Shown: positions 6,442-6,625 of the stretch, one piece after another
How positions within the stretch are numbered: the first letter of the stretch is position 1
Layout: every line of letters starts with the position of its first letter
Assembly (NCBI GenBank): GCA_012962595.1
Contig: DTXE01000028.1
Coordinates: forward strand, 1-6,625
Direction: 5' to 3'
DNA length: 6,625 nt
Source: Syntrophaceae bacterium
GTDB lineage: Bacteria > Desulfobacterota > DTXE01
Position numbers and translations under genes: made by a program
The notes under the pieces: model-generated
The model's input: the letters and a program-made list of their open reading frames with translations, nothing else
Told to the model about the DNA's origin: nothing
Databases searched by the model: none

Positions 6442-6625
6442 CTAAATAATTACCCACTACTACACCCTGATTTGCTTCGCATTTCTAAAGAAATATTTGT
6501 TTTTTGTGTTTTGAATTTAGATATTTATAAAGATAAACAAAATGTACGGATGGAAGAGTTGTTGTCAAATTTAGATTTAGATAACTACTATTGTGAACCA
6601 TTTATAGAATTAGAAAAAGTCAATA
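6442..6625 (+). CDS. Possible 5' end of an unrecognised gene in AT-rich DNA (runs off the right edge)
   Basis: One plus-strand frame stays open for 61 codons, from after the TAG at 6439-6441 to the window end, although the sequence is AT-rich and stops should be frequent. The first ATG in frame is at 6550 (MEELLSNLDLDNYYCEPFIE...) with no good Shine-Dalgarno. The upstream in-frame stretch (LLRISKEIFVFCVLNLDIYK) also looks protein-like, so the real start may be a non-ATG codon, or this may be an internal fragment of a broken gene. No family is recognised. Confidence 0.3.

Overview
The window comes from a bacterial chromosome. A 3' tRNA-Phe fragment carries an encoded CCA, the operon has a sigma70-type promoter and Shine-Dalgarno sequence, and a tyrosine-recombinase remnant is present. 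The proteins are rich in Lys and Glu and the genes use AGG/AGA for Arg and ATA for Ile. That would suit a Desulfobacterota- or Nitrospirota-like, possibly thermophilic host, but this is an impression of style and not a taxonomic result.

Layout. All convincing genes are on the minus strand, so they are read from right to left. From 5840 down to 178 there is one compact four-gene operon: promoter with an overlapping palindromic operator (5840-5795), an unrecognised 279-aa protein (5778-4939), a BrxC/BrxD-like P-loop ATPase (4920-3616), a second and divergent BrxD-like ATPase with an N-terminal Tudor-like module (3616-2180), and an Lhr-like superfamily 2 helicase (2202-178). The genes overlap or are separated by 18 bases at most. 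Downstream, the first 30 codons of a HAD-family phosphatase run off the left edge (91-1).

Right part. Immediately upstream of the operon, 5981-6025 is an exact-looking 3' half of a tRNA-Phe gene, from the anticodon loop to CCA, with no 5' half. This is the typical core left by integration into a tRNA gene. Next to it, 6403-6040 encodes a decayed tyrosine recombinase on the minus strand with an internal deletion, a frameshift, a nonsense codon and a lost C-terminus. Beyond 6404 the sequence turns AT-rich and holds only a weak open frame running off the right edge.

Interpretation. The two ATPases and the helicase resemble the BrxD plus BrxHI pair of type II BREX, but no PglZ, PglX methylase, nuclease or TerB partner lies in the operon. 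Together with a position beside a tRNA attachment site and recombinase debris, this suggests a compact ATPase/helicase genome-defence or DNA-processing module on an integrated island. The defence role is inferred from families and context. The strongest candidate for something undescribed is the complete four-gene set, led by the unrecognised 279-aa protein.
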